Source: Streptomyces noursei (GTDB lineage: Bacteria > Actinomycetota > Actinomycetes > Streptomycetales > Streptomycetaceae). From it: a stretch of 64,000 bases of DNA. The stretch is from NCBI RefSeq assembly GCF_016917755.1, contig NZ_CP070326.1, positions 7,936,001-8,000,000 on the forward strand, written 5' to 3'. A model generated the notes under the pieces. It was not told the origin of the DNA, did no database searches, and saw only the letters and a list, made by a program, of their open reading frames with translations. Each line of letters opens with the position of its first letter. The stretch's first letter is position 1. The translations under genes and the position numbers were made by a program. Positions 47,923 through 57,449 of this stretch are shown in pieces.

Positions 47923-48699
47923 TCAGTTGTCGACGTACTTCCGCAGCACGGCCTGGTAGTCGGCGAACTCCGGCTCGGTGTGGAGCTTGTCGGTGCCCCG
48001 CTTGAGGTAGACCATCCCCGGGCAGTCGGGCTTGCGGGAGCCGCTCAGTTGCTCACTGCCGACCTTCTTGCCCGTCCTGGCCTCGTACACGGTCACGTCG
48101 TACACGCCGCGGTACAGCTTGATGCTGTCCGTCGTGAACGTGCAGTCGGTCAGGAACTCGCCCTCGTCGGGCGAGTCCAGGCAGGCGATCAGCTGGACCC
48201 GGTGCGGGTCGAGGCCGTTTCCGCTCCAGTAGTCCGCCGTGCCGGAGGCCGGGTAGGCGGGGTGGGGAGAGCCGGACTCGCTGATGGTGAACATCGCGAT
48301 CGGGTGTGGGCCGCCGCCGGTGTGGTCGGCCGCCTGCGGGAAGTACTTGCGGGCCAGGCCGGCGCCGCAGCCGGTCTCGAAGTCGGAGACCCGGGTCAGC
48401 GCCTTGTCGTTGGCCTTCGGCTCGAACATCACCCAGTACACGCCGTAGCCCACCGCCACGACCATGACGAGCGCGATCACCCGCGGGATCACCGTCCGCC
48501 GGCCACGCTGTTGCGGCCGCTGCCCCGGGGCGGTGGCCCCGCCGGCCCGGCGCCTGTTCACCACGGCATACCCGAGGAAGAGGACCGGAGCGGCCGCCAC
48601 CACGATGAACAGGAGGCCCACCGGCGCATTGCCGCCCTTGAAGGCGATCACCGAGAAGACCACCGCGATGCCGATGAACAGGACCATCAGCCTGGCCAT
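47923..48699 (-). CDS. membrane protein with extracytoplasmic C-terminal domain
   Basis: A 258-residue protein with three predicted TMs at about 3-20 (VLFIGIAVVFSVIAF), 26-46 and 74-92 (VIALVMVVAVGYGVYWVMF). The remaining 165 residues should be outside and contain four Cys (ETGCGAG, IACLDS, LTDCTF, KPDCPG) that could form two disulfides. I recognise no enzyme motif. ATG 48699 follows GGAAAGG, a good ribosome site. Function unknown. Confidence 0.78.
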   Translation of the reverse strand: MARLMVLFIGIAVVFSVIAFKGGNAPVGLLFIVVAAAPVLFLGYAVVNRRRAGGATAPGQRPQQRGRRTVIPRVIALVMVVAVGYGVYWVMFEPKANDKALTRVSDFETGCGAGLARKYFPQAADHTGGGPHPIAMFTISESGSPHPAYPASGTADYWSGNGLDPHRVQLIACLDSPDEGEFLTDCTFTTDSIKLYRGVYDVTVYEARTGKKVGSEQLSGSRKPDCPGMVYLKRGTDKLHTEPEFADYQAVLRKYVDN

Positions 48700-49132
48700 G
48701 AACACACCTTTCCTTGAGACCAACAGCGAGCCCGAACCATCGGCGACACGCAACTTCGCCGGTGGAGACTCCGCGCCGCTGCACGACCGGTCGTTCGCCA
48801 GACGACCTCCCCACTCTCGCGGAGGGCGTTGAAATGCCGATGACATGGCGATGAAGCGGGCGCGGGAAGGCACCGAGACGAGAACTCCCCACGCTGCCCG
48901 GAGGCGCCGTCACACCACTCCAGGTGAGTGCACGCACGCGCACAGGCATGAGGGGGTATGCACACAGCCGCAACTCCAGGCACGACGACCCGCGCCTTCC
49001 CCTGGAGCCGCCCCGTCGCCACACCGCACACCGCACACCCCACACCCATACGGTCGTTCCACGACTGGCAGCCGTCATCCGGCCCGAGGATGCTTGAGGT
49101 GTGGTGCAGCACGGCAGAGCGGGAGCGGGGAC
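48700..49132. other. divergent intergenic region, no gene
   Basis: About 430 bases upstream of the PP2C phosphatase. Around 48925-48975 there is a CA/TG-rich stretch. Frames across it are shadow-like and no gene is supported. Confidence 0.35.
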
Positions 49133-50275
49133 GTGAGGACGTCGAGCGCGGGGCGCGCCACGCTCGGGCGCTGGTTTCTGCGTCACCTTCACTTCCTTCC
49201 CGTCCTCCTGCTCGTCGGAGGCGCGCTCTTCGACTACGCCACCTCCCCGCACGTGAGTGCGGAAGCCTTCTATACGGCAGCGCCGATGACGGCTGCCGCG
49301 CTGCTGTCGCTCCGCGCGACCATCCTGGCGGGCATCGGCGCCTGTGCCACCGATGTCGCGCTGCTCACCCACTTCGGTCTGATCGGGGATTCCGGTGGGT
49401 GGAGCGAGCTGGCGGCGGTCGTGACCGTCTCGGCCCTCGCCATCGTCGTCAACCGCCTCATGTACTACAGCTACGCGCGCATGCAGTCCGCACGCAGGAT
49501 CGCCCTCGCCGCGCAGCGCGCGGTGCTGCCGCAGCCACCGGCCTCGATCGGACCGCTGCAGATCGCGGTGCGCTACCAGGCGGCCGTGAAGGACGCCCAG
49601 ATCGGCGGCGACCTCTACAGCGCCCAGGACACTCCGTACGGCGTGCGGTGTCTGGTGGGCGATGTGCGGGGCAAGGGCCTGGACGCGGTCAAGGTGGTGG
49701 CCGTGGCCATGGGTGCGTTCCGGGAGGCCGCCGAGGAGGAACCCACGCTCGCCGGGGTCGCGGCCAGGCTGGAGCGGGCCCTGCTCCGGGAAAGGTGCCT
49801 GCGGACGGGCCCCGAGCGCATCGAGGGTTTCGTCACCGGCGTCCTCGTCGAGATCCCGCACGGCCACGATCAACTGCGGCTGCTCAACCGCGGCCACCCG
49901 GCCCCGCTGGTACTGCACGGCGGCCGGGTGCACACCGCGGAACCGTCCGTACCGGCCCTTCCCCTGGGACTGGCGGAACTGGGCACCGGCCAGGACCGGA
50001 CCGACACCGTGCCCTTCCCCTCAGGGGCCACGCTCCTGCTGTACACCGACGGCCTGAACGAGGCGCGCAACCGCGCCGGAGACTTCTTCGACCCCACGGC
50101 CGGGCTGACCGGGGTCGAGTTCCCCGGGCCGGACGCACTGCTCGACGCCCTCCTCAGCGAGGTGAACCGCCACTCCGCAGGCCGCATCACCGACGACATG
50201 GCGCTGCTCGCCGTCACCCGCACACCACCCGCGACGGACCACGGGCCGCAACGGCGCGCGCACGGCGAACGATAG
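49133..50275 (+). CDS. membrane PP2C/SpoIIE-type serine phosphatase
   Basis: A 380-residue phosphatase. Three or four TMs occupy about 17-115 (FLPVLLLVGGALFDYA, AEAFYTAAPMTAAALL, LAAVVTVSALAIVV). The SpoIIE/RsbU-type catalytic domain follows: AQRAVLPQPPASIGPLQIAV, the metal-binding Asp in KDAQIGGDLYSA and LVGDVRGKGLDAVKVV, LLNRGHPAPLVLH, LLYTDGLNEARN and the final RITDDMALLAV. Such enzymes dephosphorylate STAS-domain anti-anti-sigma factors to release stress sigma factors, but no such partner is encoded here. GTG 49133 is preceded by GGGAGCGGGG. Confidence 0.92.
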   Translation: MRTSSAGRATLGRWFLRHLHFLPVLLLVGGALFDYATSPHVSAEAFYTAAPMTAAALLSLRATILAGIGACATDVALLTHFGLIGDSGGWSELAAVVTVSALAIVVNRLMYYSYARMQSARRIALAAQRAVLPQPPASIGPLQIAVRYQAAVKDAQIGGDLYSAQDTPYGVRCLVGDVRGKGLDAVKVVAVAMGAFREAAEEEPTLAGVAARLERALLRERCLRTGPERIEGFVTGVLVEIPHGHDQLRLLNRGHPAPLVLHGGRVHTAEPSVPALPLGLAELGTGQDRTDTVPFPSGATLLLYTDGLNEARNRAGDFFDPTAGLTGVEFPGPDALLDALLSEVNRHSAGRITDDMALLAVTRTPPATDHGPQRRAHGER

Positions 50276-50465
50276 GGCGCAGGGCCCGGCCCGCCCCGGG
50301 CAACCCAACGGACGGTACGAGTACCGCGAGTTCGCGCCCGCCCCCGATGCGGCCGGACGTCAACGACGTGAGGCCCGAGACGGCAGGACGCACCGCCCCG
50401 TGTCGCCGGATTCGTGTAGGAGTGGGGGAAGGGTTTCTCCAAGCTCACTGACCTGTGGGGTTACG

Positions 50466-51266
50466 TTGACCGATCTTGCGGAGTCCGTCGAATCGATGGA
50501 ACAGCTCACCGTGGCCTGGCGCGCCATGGTGCTCGACCGCGACGCAGCTGCGGACGTGCGGGACCTTCCGGGCATCGCCGTGCGCTGGGCCGACTGTCGA
50601 TTCCCCTTCTGGAACTGCCTCACCCTCACCGATGTGGGCGCGGACGCAGGGCTCCTCGGGCAACGCCTGGGCCAGGCAGCGGACATCATGCGCGCGAAGA
50701 AGCGCCCCGGCTTCCTGTGGCTCTTCGAGGACCTCCTCGACGACGGGGCTCGCCGCGCGCTGGAGACCGCGGCGAAGCAGGCAGGTCTTCGGCATGCCTT
50801 CCCCGGTTGGGGCATGGCCGGGGACCTGCTCCCCCTGCCCGAGCCGGTCCACCCCGAGCTGACGTTCGTGCGGGTGACCACCGATGAGCAGTTGCAGGTC
50901 TACGCGGACCTCAATTCGCGCGGCTACGGGTTCCCCTTGGCGACGGGCCGCGACGGACTCGCCGGATCCGCGCTGTGGAAGAACGAGGTGTACGCCTACC
51001 TGGGCATGCGCGGCGACGTTCCGGTGACCTGCGCGGGAGCGGTCGAAGCAGCAGGCCGCCTGTTCGTCGCGCTGGTCGCAACGGACCCGGAGTGGCAGCG
51101 CCGGGGCTACGGCGAGGCGGTCACGCGCAAGGCGCTGTACGAGGGCGCCCGGGCCACCGGACTGACCCGCGCCACCTTGCACGCGACCGCCGCCGGGGCC
51201 CCCGTGTACCCGCGCATCGGGTTCACATCGAACTCGCCGATCCACTTCTACGGCCTGAAAGCCTGA
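50466..51266 (+). CDS. GNAT-family N-acetyltransferase
   Basis: A 266-residue protein whose C-terminal half is a GNAT fold: RLFVALVATDPEWQRRGYGE (motif A, QRRGYG), VTRKALYEGARATGLTRATL, and PVYPRIGFTSNSPIHFYGL. The N-terminal half (FWNCLTLTDVGADAGLLGQR, FLWLFEDLLDDGARRALE) is a second, degenerate domain often found in such two-domain enzymes. The start is uncertain: TTG 50466 has TGGGG 5 nt upstream; ATG 50496 is the alternative. Confidence 0.8.
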   Translation: MTDLAESVESMEQLTVAWRAMVLDRDAAADVRDLPGIAVRWADCRFPFWNCLTLTDVGADAGLLGQRLGQAADIMRAKKRPGFLWLFEDLLDDGARRALETAAKQAGLRHAFPGWGMAGDLLPLPEPVHPELTFVRVTTDEQLQVYADLNSRGYGFPLATGRDGLAGSALWKNEVYAYLGMRGDVPVTCAGAVEAAGRLFVALVATDPEWQRRGYGEAVTRKALYEGARATGLTRATLHATAAGAPVYPRIGFTSNSPIHFYGLKA

Positions 51267-51462
51267 TCCGACGCCGCGGGCCCCTGCCCCATCCGCCAGG
51301 CCCCTGCCTGGGAGCGGCTCCGTTCGCCGTAACCGCATTGGTACAGGATGATTACCGGCCGTAACCTATCTCTCAGTCACCACGTTGGCCCTTGCGATCC
51401 GAATCCCAGGCGAACGGCTCACGGATCACTTCGGAGTCCGCTCACCCCGCAAGGAGCACCGT

Positions 51463-52455
51463 ATGAAGCTGCGTTGGTCGCGACTGCTCACCACCCTGCC
51501 TGCGGTCGCCCTGGCCGCCGGCCTCACCACCTCACCCGTCGCCGCCGCCCACCCGCCTGCCACCGCGCTTCCCGGCAAACCACTCGGGTCGCCCCTCCCG
51601 ACGTCCTTCTCCTCCGCCCCCCGCGGGCCGTTGGGGCTGCCCCTCCTCAAGTCATCCGTCGCGGGCCCCCCACGTCACACGCCGTGGGCGGCCACCGTCA
51701 GCAGCGGCTGGAACGACTTCTCCTGCCGGCCCTCCGCCCGGCACCCTCGCCCGGTCGTCCTCGTCCACGGCACCCTCGCCAACTCCGTCGACAACTGGCT
51801 TGGTCTCGCGCCCTACTTGGTGGCCCGCGGGTACTGCGTGTTCTCCCTGACGTACGGCCAGTTGCCCGGTCTCCCCCTCGTCGGCGGGCTCGGTCCGATC
51901 GACGCCTCGGCCGAGCAACTCGCCCTGTTCGTCGACCGGGTGCGGGCCGCGACGGACTCGCGGAAGGTCGACATCGTCGGCCAGTCGCAGGGCGGCATGA
52001 TGCCGCGGGTGTACATGAAGTTCCACGGCGGTCGCCACAAGGTGCACACGCTGGTCGGACTGGCCCCCGACAACCACGGCACCGACCTGCACGGCCTGGC
52101 CGCACTGGTGGACATCGCCCCGATCAAGCAGACCCTCCACACGCTCACCCCGGGGCTGATCCAACAGAAGGCCGGCTCCCCACTGCTGCGTCGCCTGAAC
52201 GCCGGTGGCGACACCCTTCCCGGTATCCACTACACCGTCATCGCCACCAAGTACGACGAGGTCGTCACGCCCCTCGGCTCGGAGTTCCTGCACGGCCCCC
52301 ATGTCCACAACATTCTGATCCAGCACCTGTGCCCAGTGGACGTCTCCATGCACGCGAGCATCGGTCTGATCGACCGGATCGCCTTCCACGAGACCGCCAA
52401 CGCGCTCGACCCGGCACACGCCATCCCCACCACCTGCGCCTCCGCCCTGAGCTGA
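51463..52455 (+). CDS. secreted triacylglycerol lipase (class 2 type)
   Basis: A 330-residue exported lipase. Signal peptide 1-28 (LLTTLPAVALAAGLTTSPVA, AAA end). The oxyanion segment is PVVLVHGTLANSVDNW, the nucleophile elbow VGQSQGG with Ser near residue 175, the acid in IATKYDEVVTPLGSEF and the His in VSMHASIGL or IAFHETAN. Cys pairs suit disulfides. The layout matches actinomycete lipases of the lipase class 2 family. AAGGAG precedes ATG 51463. Its role is extracellular degradation of lipids or esters. Confidence 0.9.
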   Translation: MKLRWSRLLTTLPAVALAAGLTTSPVAAAHPPATALPGKPLGSPLPTSFSSAPRGPLGLPLLKSSVAGPPRHTPWAATVSSGWNDFSCRPSARHPRPVVLVHGTLANSVDNWLGLAPYLVARGYCVFSLTYGQLPGLPLVGGLGPIDASAEQLALFVDRVRAATDSRKVDIVGQSQGGMMPRVYMKFHGGRHKVHTLVGLAPDNHGTDLHGLAALVDIAPIKQTLHTLTPGLIQQKAGSPLLRRLNAGGDTLPGIHYTVIATKYDEVVTPLGSEFLHGPHVHNILIQHLCPVDVSMHASIGLIDRIAFHETANALDPAHAIPTTCASALS

Positions 52456-52862
52456 GCCCCGACGGGACGATCGGGGGGCGGACTTGAGGCGGCGCCTCCG
52501 GGGAGGGGAGCGCCGCCCTGCGCCGTGCCGCAGGCGCGACGGGCCGAGGGGGAAGTGCGGCCGGCGACGGCCGCCCCGGCGAGGCCGTACGGCGGACCCA
52601 GGGAAAGCCTTTGCCGTAGCTCGGTGTCTCCTTGACGCAGGGTTCACTACTTTTCAATGGAGCCACCACTCAACGGGGTGGCACGACTGAGTGCACGTGC
52701 GCAACTCATCACCGGCACAATGGCCCCTGACGGGACATCACGTCCGCGCACCGCCAGTGAAATGTCATGCTCTTGACAGGACACGCGTATGCGCAGCACA
52801 TGACGTGCATGCCGCCCCGGGAGCGCCGTCCGCCGGCTCCTTCCCCCACGGAGGTCGATCCC
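52456..52862. other. intergenic, one hairpin
   Basis: About 407 bases between lipase and peptidase genes on the same strand. A G/C hairpin at 52488-52517 ends the lipase transcript. The peptidase frame is open upstream to 52767 but that part (MLLTGHAYAQHMTCMPPRER) is unlike protein. Confidence 0.4.
52488..52517 (+). terminator. hairpin after lipase gene
   Basis: Arms GGCGGCGC (52488-52495) and GCGCCGCC (52510-52517) pair perfectly around a 14-nt loop, 33 nt after the lipase stop codon. Confidence 0.55.
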
Positions 52863-54152
52863 TTGCGTTCCCTACGAAAGGGCAGATCCGATCGCACGAG
52901 AGGGCTGGCGCGCCGCGGCGTCCCGGCCCTGCTGTCGGCGGCAACCCTCGTCATCGGCGGCATGATCGCCGCCAGCCCCTCCAGCGCCGCACCGGCGGCG
53001 CCCACAACCCACGCGCCCCTCACCGCATCCGCGGCCCGCGCGCACGTCCACACCCACCGGCTGTGTGCGCACCCGTCGGAGCCCGGCTACATGGCCTGCA
53101 ACGCGGTGGCCCGCACGGACGTCACACAGCAGCTGTCCCTCCGGCCGCACGCCGCCCCCTCCGGCTACGGCCCCAGCGACCTGCAGAGCGCGTACAACCT
53201 GCCCCAGTCGGGCGGCTCAGGCCAGACGGTGGCGATCATCGACGCCAACGACGACCCCAACGCCGAGCAGGACCTGGCGACGTACCGTTCCCAGTACGGC
53301 CTGCCCGAATGCACCACCGCCAACGGCTGCTTCCAGAAGGTCGACCAGAACGGCGGCAGCAACTACCCGGCGCCGGACTCGGGTTGGGCCGGTGAGATAT
53401 CCCTCGACGTCGACATGGTCAGCGCCGCCTGCCCGCAGTGCCACATCCTGCTGGTCGAGGCGAACAGCGCCAGCATGGACGACCTGGGGACGGCGGTGAA
53501 CCGCGCCGTCGCCATGGGCGCCAAGTTCGTCTCCAACAGCTACGGCGGCGGCGAGGACTCCACCGACGCCACCTCCGACGAGAAGTACTTCAACCACCCG
53601 GGCGTCGCCATCACCGTCAGCTCCGGCGACAGCGGCTACGGCGTCGAGTACCCGGCGGCCTCGCAGTACGTCACCGCGGTCGGCGGCACCTCACTCCAGC
53701 AGGACAGCAGCGCCCGCGGCTGGAGCGAGACCGTCTGGGGCTCCAGTGCGGGCGGCGAGGGCGCCGGTTCCGGCTGCTCCCAGTACGACAACAAACCTGC
53801 CTGGCAGCAGGACTCCGGGTGCGCCAACCGCACCGTGGCGGACGTCGCCTCGGTCGCCGACCCGGCCACCGGCCTCGCGGTCTACGACACCTACCAGGCC
53901 AGCGGCTGGAACGTCTACGGCGGCACCAGCGCCTCGGCCCCCTTCATCGCCGGCGTCTACGCCCTCGCGGGCGCCCCGGGCGCGAGCGACACCCCCGCCT
54001 CCTACCCGTACACCCACACCTCCGCGCTGAACGACGTCACCAGCGGCGCCAACGGCTCCTGCTCCCCGTCGTACCTCTGCACCGCCGGCGACGGCTACGA
54101 CGGCCCGACCGGCCTCGGCACCCCGAACGGCACCGCGGCCTTCGCCAAGTGA
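52863..54152 (+). CDS. secreted S53-family (sedolisin) peptidase
   Basis: A 429-residue serine-carboxyl peptidase. Signal peptide about 1-43 (PALLSAATLVIGGMIAASPS, then AAPAA). The catalytic residues are Glu178 and Asp182 (GEISLDVDM, ExxxD), oxyanion Asp256 (VSSGDSGYG) and nucleophile Ser356 (YGGTSASAP). The calcium site is in the C-terminal GYDGPTGLGTPNG. The pro-region is only about 55 residues, far shorter than the usual activation domain of sedolisins. TTG 52863 is preceded by GGAGG at a good distance. It digests protein outside the cell, probably under acidic conditions. Confidence 0.9.
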   Translation: MRSLRKGRSDRTRGLARRGVPALLSAATLVIGGMIAASPSSAAPAAPTTHAPLTASAARAHVHTHRLCAHPSEPGYMACNAVARTDVTQQLSLRPHAAPSGYGPSDLQSAYNLPQSGGSGQTVAIIDANDDPNAEQDLATYRSQYGLPECTTANGCFQKVDQNGGSNYPAPDSGWAGEISLDVDMVSAACPQCHILLVEANSASMDDLGTAVNRAVAMGAKFVSNSYGGGEDSTDATSDEKYFNHPGVAITVSSGDSGYGVEYPAASQYVTAVGGTSLQQDSSARGWSETVWGSSAGGEGAGSGCSQYDNKPAWQQDSGCANRTVADVASVADPATGLAVYDTYQASGWNVYGGTSASAPFIAGVYALAGAPGASDTPASYPYTHTSALNDVTSGANGSCSPSYLCTAGDGYDGPTGLGTPNGTAAFAK

Positions 54153-54234
54153 GGTGGCGCGAGTCGACGCAGGAATCGTGAGCAAGCAGTGAACCGGCAG
54201 GCCCTCACGTAGCCGACTGCCACCCCACCGACAG

Positions 54235-54271
54235 CCACAGTCCGGCGGCCTTTCGAGGCGCCGGACTGTGG
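54235..54271. terminator. perfect 13-bp-arm hairpin
   Basis: Arms 54235-54247 and 54259-54271 are perfectly complementary with an 11-nt loop, about 85 nt after the peptidase stop codon. Confidence 0.75.
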
Positions 54272-54370
54272 CGCGGGGCGGTGAGCGCCGACCGCCGTGC
54301 CCGAGTGTCAGTGCGCAGGAGTACCTTTCCTTCTGTCGGTTGCAGACATGAGAGAAGCACGGGGGTGCGC

Positions 54371-54595
54371 ATGGTGTTCTCACGCAAGGCGAGGGAGTCG
54401 GGCGGCGGTTTCGGATTCGCTCTGGTGCGGCGGGGCTACGACCGCGGACAGGTCGATGCGTACATCGAGCGGCTGTCCCAGGCCGCACCATCGGCCGGGC
54501 CGCCGGCGTTCGACCTGGTGCGGCGGGGCTACGACCGGGGGCAGGTCGACGCCCTCATCGAGGAGTTGCGGTCCCGCAGGGCGGCCGGAGAGTAG
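54371..54595 (+). CDS. tiny protein with two DivIVA-like motifs
   Basis: A 74-residue protein that is almost only a duplicated motif: ALVRRGYDRGQVDAYIERLS and, 37 residues on, DLVRRGYDRGQVDALIEELR. The RGYDRxQVDA(Y/L)I unit is the N-terminal membrane-curvature-binding motif found in DivIVA/Wag31 and the short cellular polarity proteins of actinomycetes. No coiled coil follows, unlike DivIVA itself. The start ATG 54371 is likely. It could attach to curved membrane or DivIVA, but this is inferred from the motif alone. Confidence 0.75.
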   Translation: MVFSRKARESGGGFGFALVRRGYDRGQVDAYIERLSQAAPSAGPPAFDLVRRGYDRGQVDALIEELRSRRAAGE

Positions 54596-54640
54596 TCGTC
54601 GCCGAGCCGGTGGCCGGCAGGGGCGGCGTCCCCCCACAGA

Positions 54641-55696
54641 TCAGGCCGGACGCGGGATGTACGCCAGGCCGTGCGCGCCGGGGGCACCGAGCTTGGCGAT
54701 GTCCAGCCGGGCCAGGCACTCCAGCGTCTCCAGGTCGACGATGTCGACGGTGGAGGAGACGACGCCTGCCACATAGGCGAGCCGGCCATCGGGCGACGAC
54801 GTGATCGTCAGCGGCAGGAGCCCCACCTCGGCCTCGCCCAGTTCCTTGCGGGTGTCGGCGGAGAACACCTTGAGGCGACCCGGTGCCTGGCGCCCGAGTC
54901 CGGAGTTCGGGTCGGGTGCCATGTGTGCCTCACCGGCGAGCAGCTTGCCCGTCGACGTCATGTGCAGCGGCAGGACGACGCTCCCCGTGGGCAGCGTGTC
55001 GACGACGGAGGCCGTGCGGGCGTCGATGACCCGGATTCCCGTGGCCGTCCGCTCCTCAGCAGCGCTGAAGAAGGGACCGGCGTAGGGCGAGGCCACGAAG
55101 ACGTGTGCACCGTCGACGGACACGGCCAGTCCCTCGCTGCCCGGCACCTCGACCTTTGCGGCGAGGACTCCCCGTTCGAGGTTGACGACCGAGACGAACG
55201 GCGCCTCCTTGTTGCTGGCGTAACCCGTCCTTCCCGCCGGGTCGATGGCGAACCAGTGCGGGCCGGGCGCTTCGGTGTCGATCCTGCCCGTGGGACGGCG
55301 CGTCTGCGTGTCGATCACCACGACGCCGCCGGGGCGGTCCGCGGAGCCCTCCACGCTGACGTAGAGGCGGTGGCGCTCGGTGTCCAACGCCAGCCCGTGC
55401 GGGCCGTGTTCGGGGGCAAGGTCGACGACCTCGACGACGCTCCGCGTGTCGGGATCGATGGCGACCACCTCGGTGCGTCGGCCGCTGTTGTCGTGGTAGT
55501 AGCCCGAGTGGTACGTCGTGGTGCACCACAGCAGCCGCTGCGTCGGGTCGAAACACAGCTCGTGCGGCTCGGCGGGGACTTCCAGTGTGTCGAGGTGCCG
55601 GTCCGAGGCGGCGTCGAAGAACGACACCGTCGGCCCGCTCTGGCTGACCACGGCCAGCACATCGCCTTCCCGACCGGCGCGGGGGGACTGTTGCAC
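54641..55696 (-). CDS. YncE-like beta-propeller protein
   Basis: A 351-residue protein of seven-bladed YVTN/YncE-type repeats: VVSQSGPTVSFFDAASDRHL, EPHELCFDPTQRLLWCTTTY, EHGPHGLALDTERHRLYVSV, GPHWFAIDPAGRTGYASNKE, GSEGLAVSVDGAHVFVASPY, and PLTITSSPDGRLAYVAGVVS. No signal peptide, so cytoplasmic. GTG 55696 is preceded by TAGGAG. It is divergent from a LysR regulator that probably controls it. These propellers may bind ligands or act as lactonase-like enzymes; no catalytic residue is evident. Confidence 0.88.
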   Translation of the reverse strand: MQQSPRAGREGDVLAVVSQSGPTVSFFDAASDRHLDTLEVPAEPHELCFDPTQRLLWCTTTYHSGYYHDNSGRRTEVVAIDPDTRSVVEVVDLAPEHGPHGLALDTERHRLYVSVEGSADRPGGVVVIDTQTRRPTGRIDTEAPGPHWFAIDPAGRTGYASNKEAPFVSVVNLERGVLAAKVEVPGSEGLAVSVDGAHVFVASPYAGPFFSAAEERTATGIRVIDARTASVVDTLPTGSVVLPLHMTSTGKLLAGEAHMAPDPNSGLGRQAPGRLKVFSADTRKELGEAEVGLLPLTITSSPDGRLAYVAGVVSSTVDIVDLETLECLARLDIAKLGAPGAHGLAYIPRPA

Positions 55697-55781
55697 AACG
55701 TACTCCTAGAACGTGGCGAAGGTGATGTCATGTCACGCGGATTCGCGGACACCTCCACTCTCCGTGCCGGAAGATTCCGCG

Positions 55782-55812
55782 GCAATGCAAAGATTGGCAT
55801 CACATCATTGCC
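55782..55812. promoter_or_regulatory. possible LysR operator
   Basis: GCAATG (55782-55787) and CATTGC (55806-55811) form an inverted repeat in the 147-bp divergent region, 32 nt upstream of the LysR start. A further GGCA-N9-TGCC repeat overlaps the right half. Location suggests a LysR-type site for both genes. Confidence 0.35.
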
Positions 55813-55843
55813 TCAGGCGTAAAAATGCAGTTCAGGAGCATCG

Positions 55844-56755
55844 ATGGACCTCAATCTGCTACGCGCCCTGGACGCCCTGCTCCAGGAGAACAGCGTCACC
55901 CGTGCCGCGGAGCGACTGGGCACCTCCCCCGCGGCGACCAGTCGGACGCTGGCGCGTCTCCGCCGTGCGGTCGGCGACCCCCTGTTGGTCCGTGCGGGCC
56001 AGCAGATGGCCCCCACCCCGCGAGCCCTGGAACTCCGGGAGGAGGTCGGCGCGTTGCTGCGCAACTGCGACAAGGTCCTGCGCCCCGGGGCCGGCTTCGA
56101 TCCCGCACAGCTGCAACGGACCTTCACCGTGCAGGCCACCGACCTCCTCCTGGCGGGGCTGGCCGGCACCCTGACCGACCGGATCCACACCGAAGCCCCA
56201 CACGTGGACGTGGTCTTCCTGCCGGAGGCGGTGGAGGGCGGCCCCGCCCTGCGGCAGGGCTGGGTGGATGTCGAACTGGGCGTCCTCGGGCACCTCGACC
56301 CGGAGATCCGGACCCGACCGCTCACCAAGATCGCGCTGCTCGGCGTGGCCCGCAGCGACCATCCCCTGTTCGACCGGCCGATCGACGCCCGCCGGTTCGC
56401 CGAAGCCGGCCACATCGGGATCTCCCGGCTCGGCAAACGCCGCGGGCCGATCGACCAGGCACTCGCCGAACTCGGACTGCAGCGCCGGATCGCGGTCGTC
56501 GTCCCCAGTCACACCAGCGCGATGATTCTCGCCCGGGACACCGACCTCGTCGCCCTCACCCTGGCCGACTGGCTCCCGGACGCCATCGCCGCACTGGGAC
56601 TGCGCACCTTCCCCCTCCCCCTCGACGTGGCACCCCTCGACCTCGGAATGGCCTGGCACCCGCGCAACTCCGCCGATCCGGGCCATCGTTGGTTCCGTGA
56701 CCGCCTGGCGGCTGCCGTCCCGGCCCCTTCGGAGACGGCGCACGAGGACTCTTGA
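55844..56755 (+). CDS. LysR-family transcriptional regulator
   Basis: A 303-residue regulator with an N-terminal HTH (MDLNLLRALDALLQENSVTR, AAERLGTSPAATSRTLARLR, PLLVRAGQQMAPTPRALEL) of the NodD/NahR-like subgroup, and a substrate-binding domain from about 90 (FTVQATDLLLAGLAG to the end). It is divergent from the YncE-like gene and likely controls it through the inverted repeats between them. ATG 55844 begins the homology. Confidence 0.93.
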   Translation: MDLNLLRALDALLQENSVTRAAERLGTSPAATSRTLARLRRAVGDPLLVRAGQQMAPTPRALELREEVGALLRNCDKVLRPGAGFDPAQLQRTFTVQATDLLLAGLAGTLTDRIHTEAPHVDVVFLPEAVEGGPALRQGWVDVELGVLGHLDPEIRTRPLTKIALLGVARSDHPLFDRPIDARRFAEAGHIGISRLGKRRGPIDQALAELGLQRRIAVVVPSHTSAMILARDTDLVALTLADWLPDAIAALGLRTFPLPLDVAPLDLGMAWHPRNSADPGHRWFRDRLAAAVPAPSETAHEDS

Positions 56756-57449
56756 GGGGCACTCCCCCGCGCCGCCGACAGGCAGGACGCCCCCTTTTGA
56801 CTCTTCTGGTGGAGGTTTCCAGCCACATGACCCATCGTGACCGGAGTCGGGATCCGGGCGGAGACATGATGCAGGGGCCAGGAGCCGGGCAAAGGCCCGC
56901 TGAGCCGCACGGGGCCACGCCCACCCCACCCGGCGACGTCAGGCACAGGCACCCGATAAGGGCGCGTACTGCTGACGGGCAGTGATTCAGGAGGCCCCCT
57001 GTACACCCGTGCAGCGTTGCGCAATTCTTGTTCCGACCGACGAAGTGGCCGGAACCCACAGCTGACACACGCAGGCAAGTTCGCCCGATGCTCTACCAGG
57101 CCCCTGAGGAGCATTGCCGTGCCGCCAACCGCGCATTTACCGCAAGTGCTGGACGCACCGCCTCGTGATCGGCCCCACCCGCCCTCGTCCGTACACGACC
57201 CGTGGCGATGGTCACGCTGGCGCTCCCTCCACCCGCCGCCAGTGGCCCTCAGGTTGGCTGCGCGATTGCCTCTCCCGCCCGCACCGCGGCATGCGTGCGA
57301 GGCCGACGCGGGCCCCGATTCCCCACCGGTGTCCCCGATTTCACGCTGACACCGACTGCACTGATCAGCCGAGGCGCACTCCTCCGGACGTCGGCGATCC
57401 AGCGGGACCGTGACGGCCGCGCCTACGCGAAAGGAAGGCAGCGACACAC
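56756..57449. other. 694-bp region with no supported gene
   Basis: The longest gene-free stretch before the terpene block. Small frames on both strands are Pro/Arg-rich and domain-free. It would hold the terpene synthase promoter; no clear -35/-10 pair was found. A good ribosome site, GAAAGGAAGG, lies at about 57430-57440. Confidence 0.4.
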
